From Bipolaris cookei (Eukaryota; Ascomycota; Dothideomycetes; Pleosporales; Pleosporaceae), in the NCBI GenBank assembly GCA_002286855.1, contig NRSV01000026.1, positions 72,553-136,552 of the forward strand: a stretch of DNA of 64,000 nucleotides, given 5' to 3'. The notes beneath the pieces were generated by a model that was not told the DNA's origin, ran no database searches, and saw only the letters and a list, made by a program, of their open reading frames with translations. This document shows, in pieces, positions 22,851 through 33,270 of the stretch. Position numbers and translations under genes: made by a program. Each line of letters opens with the position of its first letter. Position 1 is the first letter of the stretch.

Positions 22851-24729
22851 ATGGCCATCACCAACCGCAAGACAAACTCCTCCGACGGGGGCTCGAGAAG
22901 CCCAGACATTGAGTATGGCGGCAAGTCTGAGTACCAACACGGTACCGATGTGCACGTTGACGAGAACGGTGTTGCTGTTCACAACGACAACAGCCACCTG
23001 CACCGCGGTCTCAAGTCGCGACACATCACTATGATTGCTATTGGTGGTGCTATCGGAACTGGTCTCATCATTGGTACCGGAAAGGCTTTGGCCCAGTCTG
23101 GGTACGTTGCGCAAATCCGCCGCCTCGGCCTATAGCTAACAAGCCCAGTCCTGCCTCGATCCTCATTGCCTACACTCTCGTCGGTCTCATCGTCTACGTC
23201 GTTATGACAGCTCTTGGCGAAATGGCTGCTTGGATTCCCCACGCTTCCGGTTTCGCTGGTTACGCCACTCGTTTCTGTGATCCTGCTCTTGGCTTTGCTC
23301 TCGGGTAAGCATTTCCTTCAAGCCTTTTGTTCTTGTCACGCTACTAACATCACGAAGTTGGTGCTATTTTGCCAAATACGTCATTACAACGCCTAATCAG
23401 TTGACCGCTTCTGCTCTGATTATTCAAGAATGGAAATCCCGAGACGAGGTCAATCCTGGTGTTTGGATCGCCATCTTCCTCGTTGCCATTTGCGCCATCA
23501 ACTACTTTGGTATCAAATTCTTTGGTGAACTTGAGTTCTGGCTAAGTTCCATCAAAGTCATTACCATTGTTGGCATCATTCTCCTCTCATTCTTGTTGGC
23601 AGTCGGCGCCGGCCCTGGCGGTGCAACTGGCTTCAAGTACTACAGTAATCCAGGTGCCTTCAGACCATACATCGCTTCTGGAAGCGAAGGCAAATTTTAC
23701 GGCTTCTGGAGCTCTTTGGTCAACGCCGTCTTTGCCTACCTCGGAACTGAACTCATCGGTGTCACGGTTGGCGAAGCTCAAAACCCTCGCAAGACTATCC
23801 CACGCGCCATCAAGCTGACCTTTTACCGGATTCTCTTCTTCTACTGTCTGTCGATTTTCTTCCTGGGCATGATTGTACCATACAACTCTCCTGACCTTGC
23901 ATTTGCCAATAAGGCCACCACTGGTGCTTCGGCTTCACCCTTTGTTGTTGCCATCAAGATCGCCAAGATTCCCTATCTTCCTACCATTGTCAACGCCTGC
24001 ATCTTGCTGTTCACCTTTAGCGCTTCCAACTCGGATCTGTACATTGCTTCGCGTACCATCTACGGACTTGCTGTTGAGGGTCATGCCCCTAAGATCTTCC
24101 TTTGGACCGACAAGCGAGGTGTACCTGTCCCTGCGCTGGCTATTTCGGCACTCCTCTGCTGCACCGCCTTCATGAACGTTGCAGACGACTCCAAGACCGT
24201 TTTCAGCTATTTCGTCAATTTGACCACAATCTTTGGTCTTTTGTCCTGGATCTCCCTTTTGGTATCGCATATCTGGTTCGTGCGCGCACGCAACGCCCAG
24301 GGCATTACCAAGGACCAGATGGCTTACACTGCCCCCTTTGGCCTTATCGGCTCCTACATTGCCCTCTTCTTCTGCATCTTGATCGCCTTGACCAAGAACT
24401 TTTCCGTCTTTACCAAGGGCTCCTACGGTTCGTTCGATTACAAGAACTTCATCACTGGATACCTTGTAAGTCTTTTTCATGCCTATGTCAAGTTACTTTC
24501 TGCTAATACGATTTCACAGGGTATTCCAATCTACCTGATCTGCATCTTTGGCTACAAGTTCATCATGAAGTCCAAGATGGTTCGCCCTCACGAAGCCGAC
24601 TTCTACTCCGGCAAAGCCGAGATCGACCGCGAGGAAGAGGAATTCCTGGCTCATGCCGCAGCGAAGAACGCATCAGGTGGCCGTGATGGCAGCTGGTTCT
24701 ACAGGACGTTCATTGCTTGGTTGCTATAG
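22851..24729 (+). CDS. Amino acid permease (YAT family, Gap1/proline-permease type)
   Basis: There are four exons (22851-23101, 23149-23304, 23358-24465, 24520-24729) with introns of 47, 53 and 54 bases, giving about 574 residues. The cytosolic N-terminus ends in HRGLKSRHITMIAIGGAIGTG, the family signature leading into helix 1 with the GAIGTG substrate-binding turn. About twelve membrane segments follow, including LGEMAAWIPHASGFAGYATRF, FAYLGTELIGVTVGEAQNPR and FTFSASNSDLYIASRTIYGL. Such proteins import amino acids by proton symport at the plasma membrane. Substrate range cannot be set from sequence; close fungal relatives include general and proline-specific permeases. The Lys and acidic residues at both ends are plausible ubiquitin and arrestin targets. 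Intron 3 is a multiple of three without an in-frame stop, so retaining it would add 18 residues. Two possible upstream ORFs precede the gene. Confidence 0.95.
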
Positions 24730-26155
24730 ATGGCGTTTGAAAGCGACGTTTTCTAGTCTTGTATTCACATGCTTGTGTGCTTATGCTACATATCAAAATT
24801 AGATATGCTTTGAATGATTTGTATGAAAAAAAAGTTCCATAGTTAATAGACTCTATGAAGTTGAGAAAACTTGTCAGTCTGTAAAAACTTTAATTCGTCT
24901 TGTCGCGCAAATGATTATTCATGTATCCAAAAGCCATACCAGCAGCTTACATTTGAGATTTCTGATGCTCACTTCTGTATTGTGGAAAGATCCTCGGTAT
25001 AATTTTCAAAAATAAAAATGAAAATTTATCAGCGTAGGGACATACATTGGAGTCGAGCTGACGACACCAGTCTTACCTCGGTCATGCTACGGGCATACAA
25101 GTGTTAGCAAGGGCATACGCATCTCAGCAGGGGAACACGTTTCGGCAGTTGCAGCCTTGCCTGCTACTGCTGAGTAAATAGCTACGTTAATAGCCCAGTA
25201 GCTAGTCAAATCAGTCAAGTCTTCATTTTAGTGTTTTATGCAACTGCAGTTGTTTGACTCAATTAAGGCCTTTGCAGTGTCAACAATCAGTTAAGCTAAA
25301 AGTATCTAGTAACTCTAAATGATTTACAAAATCCAAATTACTCACGTTTAATTAATATCTACGATAAAAAAAACCTACACACGCGTCCCCATGCCAGTGC
25401 CAAGCCCCATCCCGCCCCGCACCCACCAAACCTTTCCGCGCAACACCACCACCACCAACACAACTCTCGATGCCGTCTCAATAAGCTCAAACCCCAAGCC
25501 TCTGCGCCGACAAACATTGGCATTCTCTTGTGGTGCACAAGCAAAGACGAGAATGCGGGTGTCTTGGATCCCGCCACTGCCGTGTTTGCCGGGTGGAGGA
25601 AGGGGGGAGGGACGGGTAGGACGGTAGTGTGTGGGTGGAGCGGCGGAGGTGGGAGGGTGGGGATGGAGATGTGATAGTAGTGGGCGGTGCCAGAGTACTG
25701 GGAATTTTTGTGCTTCTGTGATGCCCGTTCTCATCTTTTTTTAGGTTTTGGTTTTGATATGCTCATGGGGGTTGCTTCACCGGTGTGGTTGTGGTTGTCA
25801 CGAGGCGGACTTTGGAGCGAGGGGGTCGGCCGGTTTGCCTGGTTTGCCTTGCGAGGCGCGCGTATAAGGCTGACTTTGTACTGTGTATGTTTGCCTTGGG
25901 TATGCGTGCGTCGGAGTGGAGGTTTATTGGGCGGCGCGGGATGTTTGGTGTATAGTCCTGTGGGCTTTTGTGTAGTTTGGATGCGTGATGAGATGGTGGT
26001 AGAGGACTATGGTGGTGATCGTGGCGGTGGTGGCGGTGGCGGTAATGGTGATGGTACTGCGAAGTATTGCTCAGAGCGTGGCTTGTCGGCGTTCTCCAAG
26101 TCGATGAAGAACTAGCCGGGGGATACTGTGATATCTTTTACTCGAATAATAACAT

Positions 26156-26169
26156 GGGGGGGGGGGGGG
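26156..26169 (+). repeat. Poly(G) run of 14
   Basis: An uninterrupted run of 14 G directly visible in the sequence, in non-coding DNA. It is prone to length error in sequencing and to slippage in replication. Confidence 0.9.
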
Positions 26170-26868
26170 TGGTTTGCGCTTTCCTCCCACTTTCGGGTAT
26201 TTCCCTTTTCGGACTATGAAGTTGTGACAAGGACAATCTACCTTCCTCTCTAGCATCCTCCACCCTTTGTACTGTCCAATTAAAGCAAGTCGGTTCATAG
26301 CTTTAAGGATGTTTTTACACCTACCACCTTTCCTTTTGTCTAGACTCGACATGTCAGATACAACCTCTCTTGCAAGGTGGCGTGGCCACGGACAAAATTT
26401 CACCAGAACAAGACTGATCTCCGTCGATAGCATCTTACCACACCACTTTCATTCAGTAGGGCGAGACCACATGGCTACTGATTCCTTTTGCCTCGCTCAG
26501 CATCTTCATTTTGCTTCACGAAGTCCGCTGGTGTTGGAGTGATACTTGAGCACGATAGCATCAGCATCAGCATCATCAGTCGTCCTTCTATGAGTCATGC
26601 AGTATAACAGCCCTAGTATCTAGCAATGAAGCAAAGTTTTTTTCATTTTTTTTCAATCACAGGACTAGAGGGGGCGACTGGGACTGCACATAAGAAAAAA
26701 GAAGCTTACACAAGGGAAAAGGGCACGTCCGAACGTGTCCCTTGTTGCCCTTTTTGTGGGGCAAGACAAGATGGCATTGTAGGGTTTGGGTAAGACGGTT
26801 TGGGCTTGTTCAAATGACCTCTGCTTCACATTTTTCCTTTTTGCCTTGGTAGAGGACGTGGGAGGGGG

Positions 26869-26875
26869 TATAAAA
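26869..26875 (+). promoter_or_regulatory. TATA box (TATAAAA) upstream of small zinc-finger gene
   Basis: TATAAAA lies 290 bases before the ATG at 27159. If used, the leader would be roughly 250 bases unless an intron lies within it. A second role cannot be excluded. Confidence 0.45.
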
Positions 26876-27158
26876 CGTTGTTGGTGGAATGGGTGGTTGT
26901 TCTTGATATCTCTGCAGTTGCTTGTATCATGGTTTACATTATTTGTGTCGAAACTCGAATTCTACCATCATTATTTTGAAACACGCTAGGATTTGCGTTT
27001 GGAAAGGAGTACTTGTCTCTTTACAAGGGAAAACGGCAGTTCGATTTACTAACATCAGGTTCTTAAGCAGCCCAACCACAACACTACGCACAACAAAACA
27101 CCAAAGCAAGTTTGCTTCTTACACAATTTGAAGACTCGGCTTGAATCAACTTCGAATC

Positions 27159-27416
27159 ATGGCATCCTCATCTAAGAGTCATTTGGATCGATACTATAGT
27201 AGTAGCACACGTGCACTTGTACCTCCTCAGTGCAGCGCCACCACCACCACCACTTTCGCAATTCCAGATACTACCAAGTCCTATCAAAACATCCCAATGG
27301 CTCTCGTTCCTTATTCTGGTACGGCAGACGACATGTGGGTGTGCAATGAGTGTGGGGCTGAGAACAACAATTGGGTTGAGCGGTGTCCGGTTTGTGGTGA
27401 GGGATGGAGACCCTAG
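27159..27416 (+). CDS. Small protein with a single RanBP2-type zinc finger
   Basis: This single exon codes 85 residues from an ATG at 27159 (MASSSKSHLDRYYSSSTRAL) to TAG. Residues 1-58 are Ser/Thr/Pro-rich and apparently disordered. Residues 60-82 carry MWVCNECGAENNNWVERCPV followed by CG, which fits the RanBP2 zinc-finger pattern W-x-C-x2-C-x3-N-x6-C-x2-C in every position. Fingers of this class bind ubiquitin, Ran or single-stranded RNA in other proteins. With one finger and no other domain, the partner cannot be guessed, although the internal Asn, and an Asn-Trp in place of the usual hydrophobics, may help. The 3' side is T-rich and likely untranslated. The short length is unusual but the finger is intact, the start has a purine at -3, and a TATA box lies upstream. 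It could also be the terminal exon of a longer gene, though no upstream exon was found. Confidence 0.65.
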   Translation: MASSSKSHLDRYYSSSTRALVPPQCSATTTTTFAIPDTTKSYQNIPMALVPYSGTADDMWVCNECGAENNNWVERCPVCGEGWRP

Positions 27417-28262
27417 AAACAAAGAGAGAGATGTCTCTACCTTTTTGCTCGTGTCTTTAAGACAGAGAATGATTAAATGGGGGGTGTGCAATTCTGATTT
27501 GGAGATTCCGAGGTGATGAAATGTGACGTTAGAGGTTATGATTGGATTTCCATTGTCTACTGCTCACTGCGATTTCAATTGGGGGTTTTATTTTTGGGGG
27601 CTGTTTCTCTTTTCTGGCAATGTCATTCGTCATCTTCTTTTGTGTTATCTTTGTATCTTAGATTAGACTAGACTGGGCGTTTTTTACGCATCTTCTTTTC
27701 AGCCATCAAATTATATCCTTTTTTCCGGCCTGATCCTGCTGTTATTCCGGTTTTGTTTTGTTATACGTCATGCATCGAGATGTCCCAACATAAACTGAGA
27801 CCTCGGCGCTTGCTGTAGTTGTGGTTTAGTAACGCGCCAAAGCCGATACAACATATTCTCCCACCTTGGATTAATTGTGAATCAAACCGTGAAATTCTTC
27901 ATAATTATCGTGTAAGATAGAGAATTCCATAGGGTCAGCTGTTCAGATGGCTGCAACCAATCTCGATAGTGTTGTGTTTTCTTTTGCTGTTCCTTGGCAG
28001 TGCTTGCTGACTTGTATTAGCAATGGCATCCAACGTAAACGCGTATAGGATGTACAGTGCAGCTTTGGGCATAGTTCCGGCTGAGTTTGAGTAATCGCGT
28101 TCCAGCATTACCTGTAGTTCGGGTATCATTAGCGTTGCACTTGTAATCGATTCGAATATCACAACTTACACGCTGGCGTGACACCAAATCCAAGAGTTTC
28201 ACCATGGACCCTTCTTACACGTTGCAACCTTGAACGTGCAGTGTAACCTGGTCTGGCCAACT
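27417..28262. other. Intergenic region between zinc-finger gene and CCDC97-like gene
   Basis: About 850 bases between two convergent 3' ends. The left half is T-rich and probably the 3' untranslated region of the small zinc-finger transcript. I see no coding exon or structured RNA. Confidence 0.5.
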
Positions 28263-29018
28263 TCAATAGTCCTGTATGCCTGTTTCGCCAGTCAAGACTT
28301 TCTCCTTCCCTTCTCCATCAGAGTCAAAATCACTTTCCATACTCTCAAAATACGCGTCCTGTAGGTCTCTCTCCTGCTCGGGGTCATCATACTTGGGATT
28401 GCCATCTACGAGTTTTGCATAGTCAAAGTCGTCGTCTCCGCCTCTTAGGAAGCGCTGTGTCATCTCATCTATCCACCAGGCCTTGCCCTCCTCCTTGCTC
28501 ATGGGTATATCGTCCTTGTCCTCTTCTATTATCTCGCCCTGGGGCCCGCGGGTATATGTAAAAAGCGAATTGGGGTCTGGTTGCGACAGCGCATCCTTCT
28601 TCGCCTCGGCGCGCCACAGGTCTGTCGCCATCTGACCGGAGAAACCCTTCTTCCGGCCTTCTGCTTCGCGTTCAGATGCGGTTTGGAAGCGGCGGATTAA
28701 GCGATCGTAAAGTAGAGGGTCGGCAAGCTCGAGAGAAGAGTCGGTAAAGTACTCAGGATGTACTTCGAGGTAGCGCTTGCGCCTGTTCTTGGCCTGGAGT
28801 CGCTGCGCCCGCTCGTCCTGTTGCTGTCGCATCTGGTCGCGGAGAAGAGAGTAGTCTACAGTATCCTCCATGGCGACATCTTCATTCGCGCTGGTGGGTA
28901 TGATGTCGTCGGCGTCGGGATTGTTGTGCGAGTCTGCGAGGTGCTTCGCAGCTTCGAGCGCATTCGCTGGTCGTAGAGCAAGAGGCGCCATTGTGGGCGG
29001 TACAGTCAGATATGACAT
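28263..29018 (-). CDS. CCDC97-like C-terminal domain protein
   Basis: This single exon codes 251 residues from ATG 29018 (MSYLTVPPTMAPLALRPANA) to TGA. After an Ala/Asp-rich N-terminus, a basic region DERAQRLQAKNRRKRYLEV leads into HPEYFTDSSLELADPLLYDR, the conserved core of the CCD97-like C-terminal domain (formerly DUF2052), and the protein ends with an acidic tail (FDYAKLVDGNPKYDDPEQER, then DAYFESMESDFDSDGEG). Human CCDC97 is found with the SF3b part of the U2 spliceosome, so a nuclear splicing-linked role is the best guess. That role is family knowledge, not something the sequence shows. A second start at M10 is possible. The gene diverges from the spermidine-synthase-like gene, sharing a 530-base upstream region. 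Confidence 0.85.
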   Translation of the reverse strand: MSYLTVPPTMAPLALRPANALEAAKHLADSHNNPDADDIIPTSANEDVAMEDTVDYSLLRDQMRQQQDERAQRLQAKNRRKRYLEVHPEYFTDSSLELADPLLYDRLIRRFQTASEREAEGRKKGFSGQMATDLWRAEAKKDALSQPDPNSLFTYTRGPQGEIIEEDKDDIPMSKEEGKAWWIDEMTQRFLRGGDDDFDYAKLVDGNPKYDDPEQERDLQDAYFESMESDFDSDGEGKEKVLTGETGIQDY

Positions 29019-29548
29019 ATCACAATGTCAAAAACTGGCGAATATCTTTCTCCTGTAATCTAGCATGATGCATGGAGAGTGTGGTGGGCGCGGGCGCAAA
29101 CAGTCCCGCCATGCTTGGTAATGACGCCACAAACGTGCGCCACGGGAAACAGGGTCCGCAGGGTCCGTCTAGTCGAAACACGCCCAGTCGAAACAAGACC
29201 GCCTTAATGATCGACCGTTTCATCAGGCTCGAAGCCAGGAACAGCTGGCCTCCTTGGTTATTAACTTCAACGTCTTCCCAGTCTTATCCTTCCTCATTCC
29301 CTTCTTTGACCCTTGTGCGTCGTCATAGTTGCCCTTATTTTCTTGTTCTTTGGCTAGATTCGCTGTGCGGATATACGGTCCGTCTAAAGTGGGAAAAGAG
29401 CTTGGAACTCCTGCCTCATTTACGCGATATCTGGTCTTTTTGGACTGTACATATCTTTTCATTTCGTGGTCATAACTCTTCACCTTTCTTTCCCTAAGAC
29501 CGTGTCCTACGTGTCCTACGCAAAGAAGACGTTTTCACATTTATCACC
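29019..29548. promoter_or_regulatory. Divergent intergenic region between CCDC97-like and spermidine-synthase-like genes
   Basis: These 530 bases separate two start codons on opposite strands. A short direct repeat (CGTGTCCTA twice, near 29502-29519) precedes the right-hand gene. No TATA box is obvious, which suits housekeeping genes. The pyrimidine-rich tract at 29270-29500 is probably leader of the right-hand gene. Confidence 0.5.
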
Positions 29549-31294
29549 ATGTCTTCAAAACAGAAGACACAGAAAAAGCCAAAGGCTGCAAACAAAACAG
29601 CGCTACAGACGCAGAGGGCCCCAGCATCAACAATCCTTCTAAACGTGGGCCGAGCAGCAGCACTTCTCCTCATCGCTGGTTTTGCTTCTCCAGTCTCTCA
29701 GCTAAATTTGTCGCCCGTTTATGGATCCATTCCTGCATCGCTGCATCACCAGCGGACCATGACCATTGTCGCTGTGGCAGCTTTGTTGGTCCGACGAGGA
29801 CTCAAGGACTATGTATCTGCAAATGTGTCCCAGTACATCGCTGTGGTTGCGTATTGGACCCCCTTCGTACAGTTTCTTTCCTTTCAATACAGTGAAAAGA
29901 TGGGAATTGAGTATGGGCCCATGGCCATTGAGCTGTTGACATACTTTCCGTTGCTTTTCTTGTCAATCTTCGCCGCTGCCGATCTACTCGAATGCATCGA
30001 CATCAGTGGTCTCAATCCCTCCCCGTTGAAGGAGGTTGTTATTCCTACTGCTTCGTACTTTGCTGTTTCCACCACAGCCAAGATCAGCAGCGCTCTCATC
30101 CCAAGCTTCATCGGCACATCGGTTTACTTCACTCGCATTGGCTTCCAAATGCTGCTCGCATCTGCATCTGCCTTCTTCAGCCCCTCACGCGTCATCCTGC
30201 TTGCGTTCCCTGCTATCTTGCATACGCTTTGGACGAACCCACACCATCCGTCAACCCACGGACTTCAGCTGGCCAACTCGACTCTCCAAGCAACGCAAAA
30301 CTATACCCTTCTTGCTCGACAGGAATCAGTCACTGGTTACGTTTCAGTGGTCGAAAGCCAATCTGACAGTGCCTTCCGTCTCCTTCGATGCGACCACTCC
30401 CTTCTAGGTGGCGAATGGCTCGTCACCCCAGAAGCATATGCCAGAGGCCAGCGACAGCGCGAGTCCATCTTCGCCGTCTTCGTTTTGCTCGAAGCTGTCC
30501 GACTTATCGAACCCCCCGTCGCATCTATCTCAGCCGTGGACGATAGCAAGAAATCCGCCCTGGTCATTGGTCTCGGAATTGGCACTGCGCCCAACGCTCT
30601 GATTGCTCACGGCCTTAACACCACTATCGTCGAACTCGACCCCGTAGTCCATTACTACGCAACCAAGTACTTCAACCTCAGCCCCAACCACAATGCCGTC
30701 ATTGCCGACGCTACCTCCTACGTGGCCGAGAAGTCCGTCTCTGCCCCCGGAAGCTACGACTACATCATCCACGACGTCTTCACCGGCGGTGCAGAACCCG
30801 TGTACCTCTTTACCACTGAGTTCATGCAAGGGCTGTACAACCTCCTCAAGGACGACGGCTTCGCAGCCATCAACTACGCCGGTGACCTCACTCTCGGAAG
30901 CACGCGCCTGGTCCTCAATACCATCCACGCCGTCTTCCCCGCCTGCCGCATCTTCCGTGATTCCCCCGCCTCCGAGGAGCGCAAGGAGGGCGACGCCGAT
31001 TTCATTAACATGGTTATATTTTGCGTCAAGAACGACCATGGTCGCGGAAAAGAAGCAGTCCGGTTCCGCAACGCAAAGCCTGCTGATTACCTGGGTAGCA
31101 TTGCGCGTCGCAACTTTTTGGAGCCGCAGGAGAATCTCGAGGTCAAGTACGAGTATGTGCCCATGGAGGATGGGGGTAAGGTTATGGGAAATGCGGATGT
31201 GGGTGAGTTGGAGAAGTTTCACAAGGATGGCGCGGTTAGTCATTGGAAGATTATGAGGACTGTGCTTCCTGCTGGCGTTTGGGAGATGTGGTAG
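29549..31294 (+). CDS. Membrane protein with C-terminal spermidine/spermine synthase-like domain
   Basis: This single exon codes 581 residues from ATG 29549 (MSSKQKTQKKPKAANKTALQ) to TAG. The N-terminus is basic, then residues 30-230 contain about five to six hydrophobic segments (TILLNVGRAAALLLIAGFAS, LLTYFPLLFLSIFAAADLLE). The C-terminal half is a Rossmann-type methyltransferase/aminopropyltransferase fold: ALVIGLGIGTAPNAL at about residue 337 binds the nucleoside part of the cofactor, and TTIVELDPVVHYYATKYF supplies the acidic ribose ligand. The catalytic loop reads YDYIIHDVFTGGAEP instead of the Asp-Ser-Ser/Thr-Asp-Pro type of true spermidine synthases, so polyamine synthesis is doubtful. 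Such fusions are widespread in fungi and bacteria and are usually annotated only as spermidine-synthase-like. Membrane location and a methyl or aminopropyl transfer reaction are inferred. Confidence 0.85.
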   Translation: MSSKQKTQKKPKAANKTALQTQRAPASTILLNVGRAAALLLIAGFASPVSQLNLSPVYGSIPASLHHQRTMTIVAVAALLVRRGLKDYVSANVSQYIAVVAYWTPFVQFLSFQYSEKMGIEYGPMAIELLTYFPLLFLSIFAAADLLECIDISGLNPSPLKEVVIPTASYFAVSTTAKISSALIPSFIGTSVYFTRIGFQMLLASASAFFSPSRVILLAFPAILHTLWTNPHHPSTHGLQLANSTLQATQNYTLLARQESVTGYVSVVESQSDSAFRLLRCDHSLLGGEWLVTPEAYARGQRQRESIFAVFVLLEAVRLIEPPVASISAVDDSKKSALVIGLGIGTAPNALIAHGLNTTIVELDPVVHYYATKYFNLSPNHNAVIADATSYVAEKSVSAPGSYDYIIHDVFTGGAEPVYLFTTEFMQGLYNLLKDDGFAAINYAGDLTLGSTRLVLNTIHAVFPACRIFRDSPASEERKEGDADFINMVIFCVKNDHGRGKEAVRFRNAKPADYLGSIARRNFLEPQENLEVKYEYVPMEDGGKVMGNADVGELEKFHKDGAVSHWKIMRTVLPAGVWEMW

Positions 31295-33270
31295 GCGAAG
31301 TTTGGGTTGTATGGTTTTTTGAAAGAGGGAAGTGGATAAGTTAGAGTGGGAGAGATGAGAATGTCAGGGGAAGTCGCAGAGGAGATTCTGCCGGATATAG
31401 TTGCATAGAGGGTATTATTGTTTGCGTGGAATATCGTATCCTTACTAGTTGCATAGCGTACAGCTTCGACAAATTGAATATTCATCTTTTTCTTTGTTTC
31501 TTGTCACACTCTCTTCACATCTAATTCGAAAATCTTTACGGCAACGCTTCACTGATACTGAAAAATCCAAGAGAAGACTCATGTTCCTGGGCATCGTTAA
31601 GGGTGATTTGATATGGTGATTTCTCGTTGAAACTACAGAATCTGAATGTAACACACAACGCTTAAGAGTTTTAACGTGTTGAATCTTATACGTATCGCCT
31701 TTTTCCAAACCTTAAAGCCACTTTTGAAATCCGACATGCATACACTGGCAATAAGCAATTCTAGCGTTCATTGAACAGCCAGTTCATCACTCATAACAAA
31801 AGATATACTTACGATAGGGCATACCTCTTCCAAATCTACCATACGATATCCATACGATATCCAGACTTGCTATCAGTCAATTGGATCGATAGACTGAAAA
31901 CCTAAATAGGAAATCCTGGATGGAAACTAGCCTTATCAGGTTTTTCAGTCTATCGATCCAACTGACTGATAGCAAGTCTGACTTCATCTCCGTTCAGCGA
32001 GACTCAAACGGTGTACCACCGTGGTCACATGATGAGTAGCACTGATTGAGTTTATTAAAATCCAGACGGAACTTATCGTACTACTATCTGAATAGTTTCA
32101 CAGAGTTACATTTGTAAGAAACAAACAAATTTCATCTTGTGCTTTTGAGAGGACTCTTGTTTAGCGGGATAGCAATCGTTTTGCGATCTTCGGAACCAGA
32201 GACGCTGAATGGAGATGCTGATGGTAACTTTACGATGCGGATATCACGAAAGACTTGATAGAACTAGATTATGTAAGAGTGCGTGTGTTAGATATTGCCC
32301 CGAGAAGCGGATTGCATATAGCGGGATGTAGTCTGTGAATTAAACCTGTAGTTGGTAACGATATAGGGAATTCGGACAGATGGATGCAAACCCTCTGCAG
32401 AACCCTAGAGCTCTGAACAGTCCGCAAGTCCTTCGTTCGATCTCGGCCTTCGAGATTGATATGCTGCGTTGGAATCACAGACTTTTATCCAGACCTACTA
32501 ACATCACACACCTGATTCATCCCACACTGCACCATCTCCTATCCATCCCTTTCCACATCGCAAATACAGCATCACCGCCATACCTTCATTTCTATTCTAA
32601 CTATATCTCACGATCCACATATGATCACCTACCTAGATACCTTACTCACGCTACATCTATATCCTCTCACCCCTGCAAGCACAAGGTTTTCATACCCTCA
32701 CCTTTGCTTCCTGCTACACAAGTGTACCATAGCAGCATAATCGTCAGCGTCGCTATGAAGTGTTCTAGAGTGCATAATACCTTGTAGTAGTAGAGTGCGC
32801 ATTCTTATGAGGAGAAAGTGGATGAGAAGGTATATGAGGTGTACACTCAGTTATCCCAAGACTAGTTGAAATTGTATCTCGCGGCATGACAGACGTGCCA
32901 GTTCAAGTACATGTACAGCTTTTCAGGTAGGTAGGGCTTGGTATCTGATGTATTCCTCGGATACGTACAGGAATCATGTTGCTAAGCTTACGGATAAAGA
33001 TTTTTACAAGGACTTTTAGCAGAGGACTGGCATTAAGTCCGACTATACCAGTCTAATAACTGTATCCTTGAAAAAGGCCAAAATACCCTTTCTGAATTAG
33101 ATGTTTACATGACGATCTGCTACGTAAAAAGGTGTAGTGACACCAATACCCCAGTTCAACTAGACATCTGCGGGGAGATTATGTGGAGATAGCAGATCAA
33201 CCAGCCGATCAATAACGGATGACTAGTAGTCGGACTGAAAGCGTAAAACATCCCAGCTACATCAACCGGT
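31295..33270. other. AT-rich non-coding stretch with a long inverted repeat
   Basis: About 2 kb after the spermidine-synthase-like gene. It is comparatively AT-rich, with many stops in all frames. It holds an inverted repeat at 31862-31980 and, just left of it, a short direct repeat of ATACGATATCC at about 31841-31862. No exon, tRNA or transposase remnant was recognised. Confidence 0.5.
31862..31980. repeat. Near-perfect inverted repeat (arms about 42 bp, spacer 34 bp)
   Basis: The left arm, 31862-31903, reads CAGACTTGCTATCAGTCAAT and on to AAACCT. The right arm, 31938-31980, is its reverse complement with one base substitution and one extra A in the A-run. The arms would form a hairpin of about 41 paired bases with a 34-base loop. 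No ORF lies inside. It resembles a miniature inverted-repeat element remnant or a transcribed hairpin, but no target-site duplication is obvious. Confidence 0.8.

Larger units (their letters stand above)
24730..27158. other. Gene-free stretch with simple repeats upstream of small zinc-finger gene
   Basis: About 2.4 kb between the permease 3' end and the small zinc-finger gene. The first 600 bases are AT-rich. Simple sequence includes a run of 14 G at 26156-26169, an ATC/AGC-type tract at 26550-26575 and T-rich tracts near 26637-26660. I could not assemble any credible exon series. The last 300 bases hold a TATA box and the probable leader of the next gene. Confidence 0.5.

Noticed and set aside
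30530..31243. 237-codon ORF antisense to the spermidine-synthase-like gene
   Set aside because: Its Val/Gly/Asp-rich translation mirrors the codon bias of the real gene on the other strand, with no homology I recognise.
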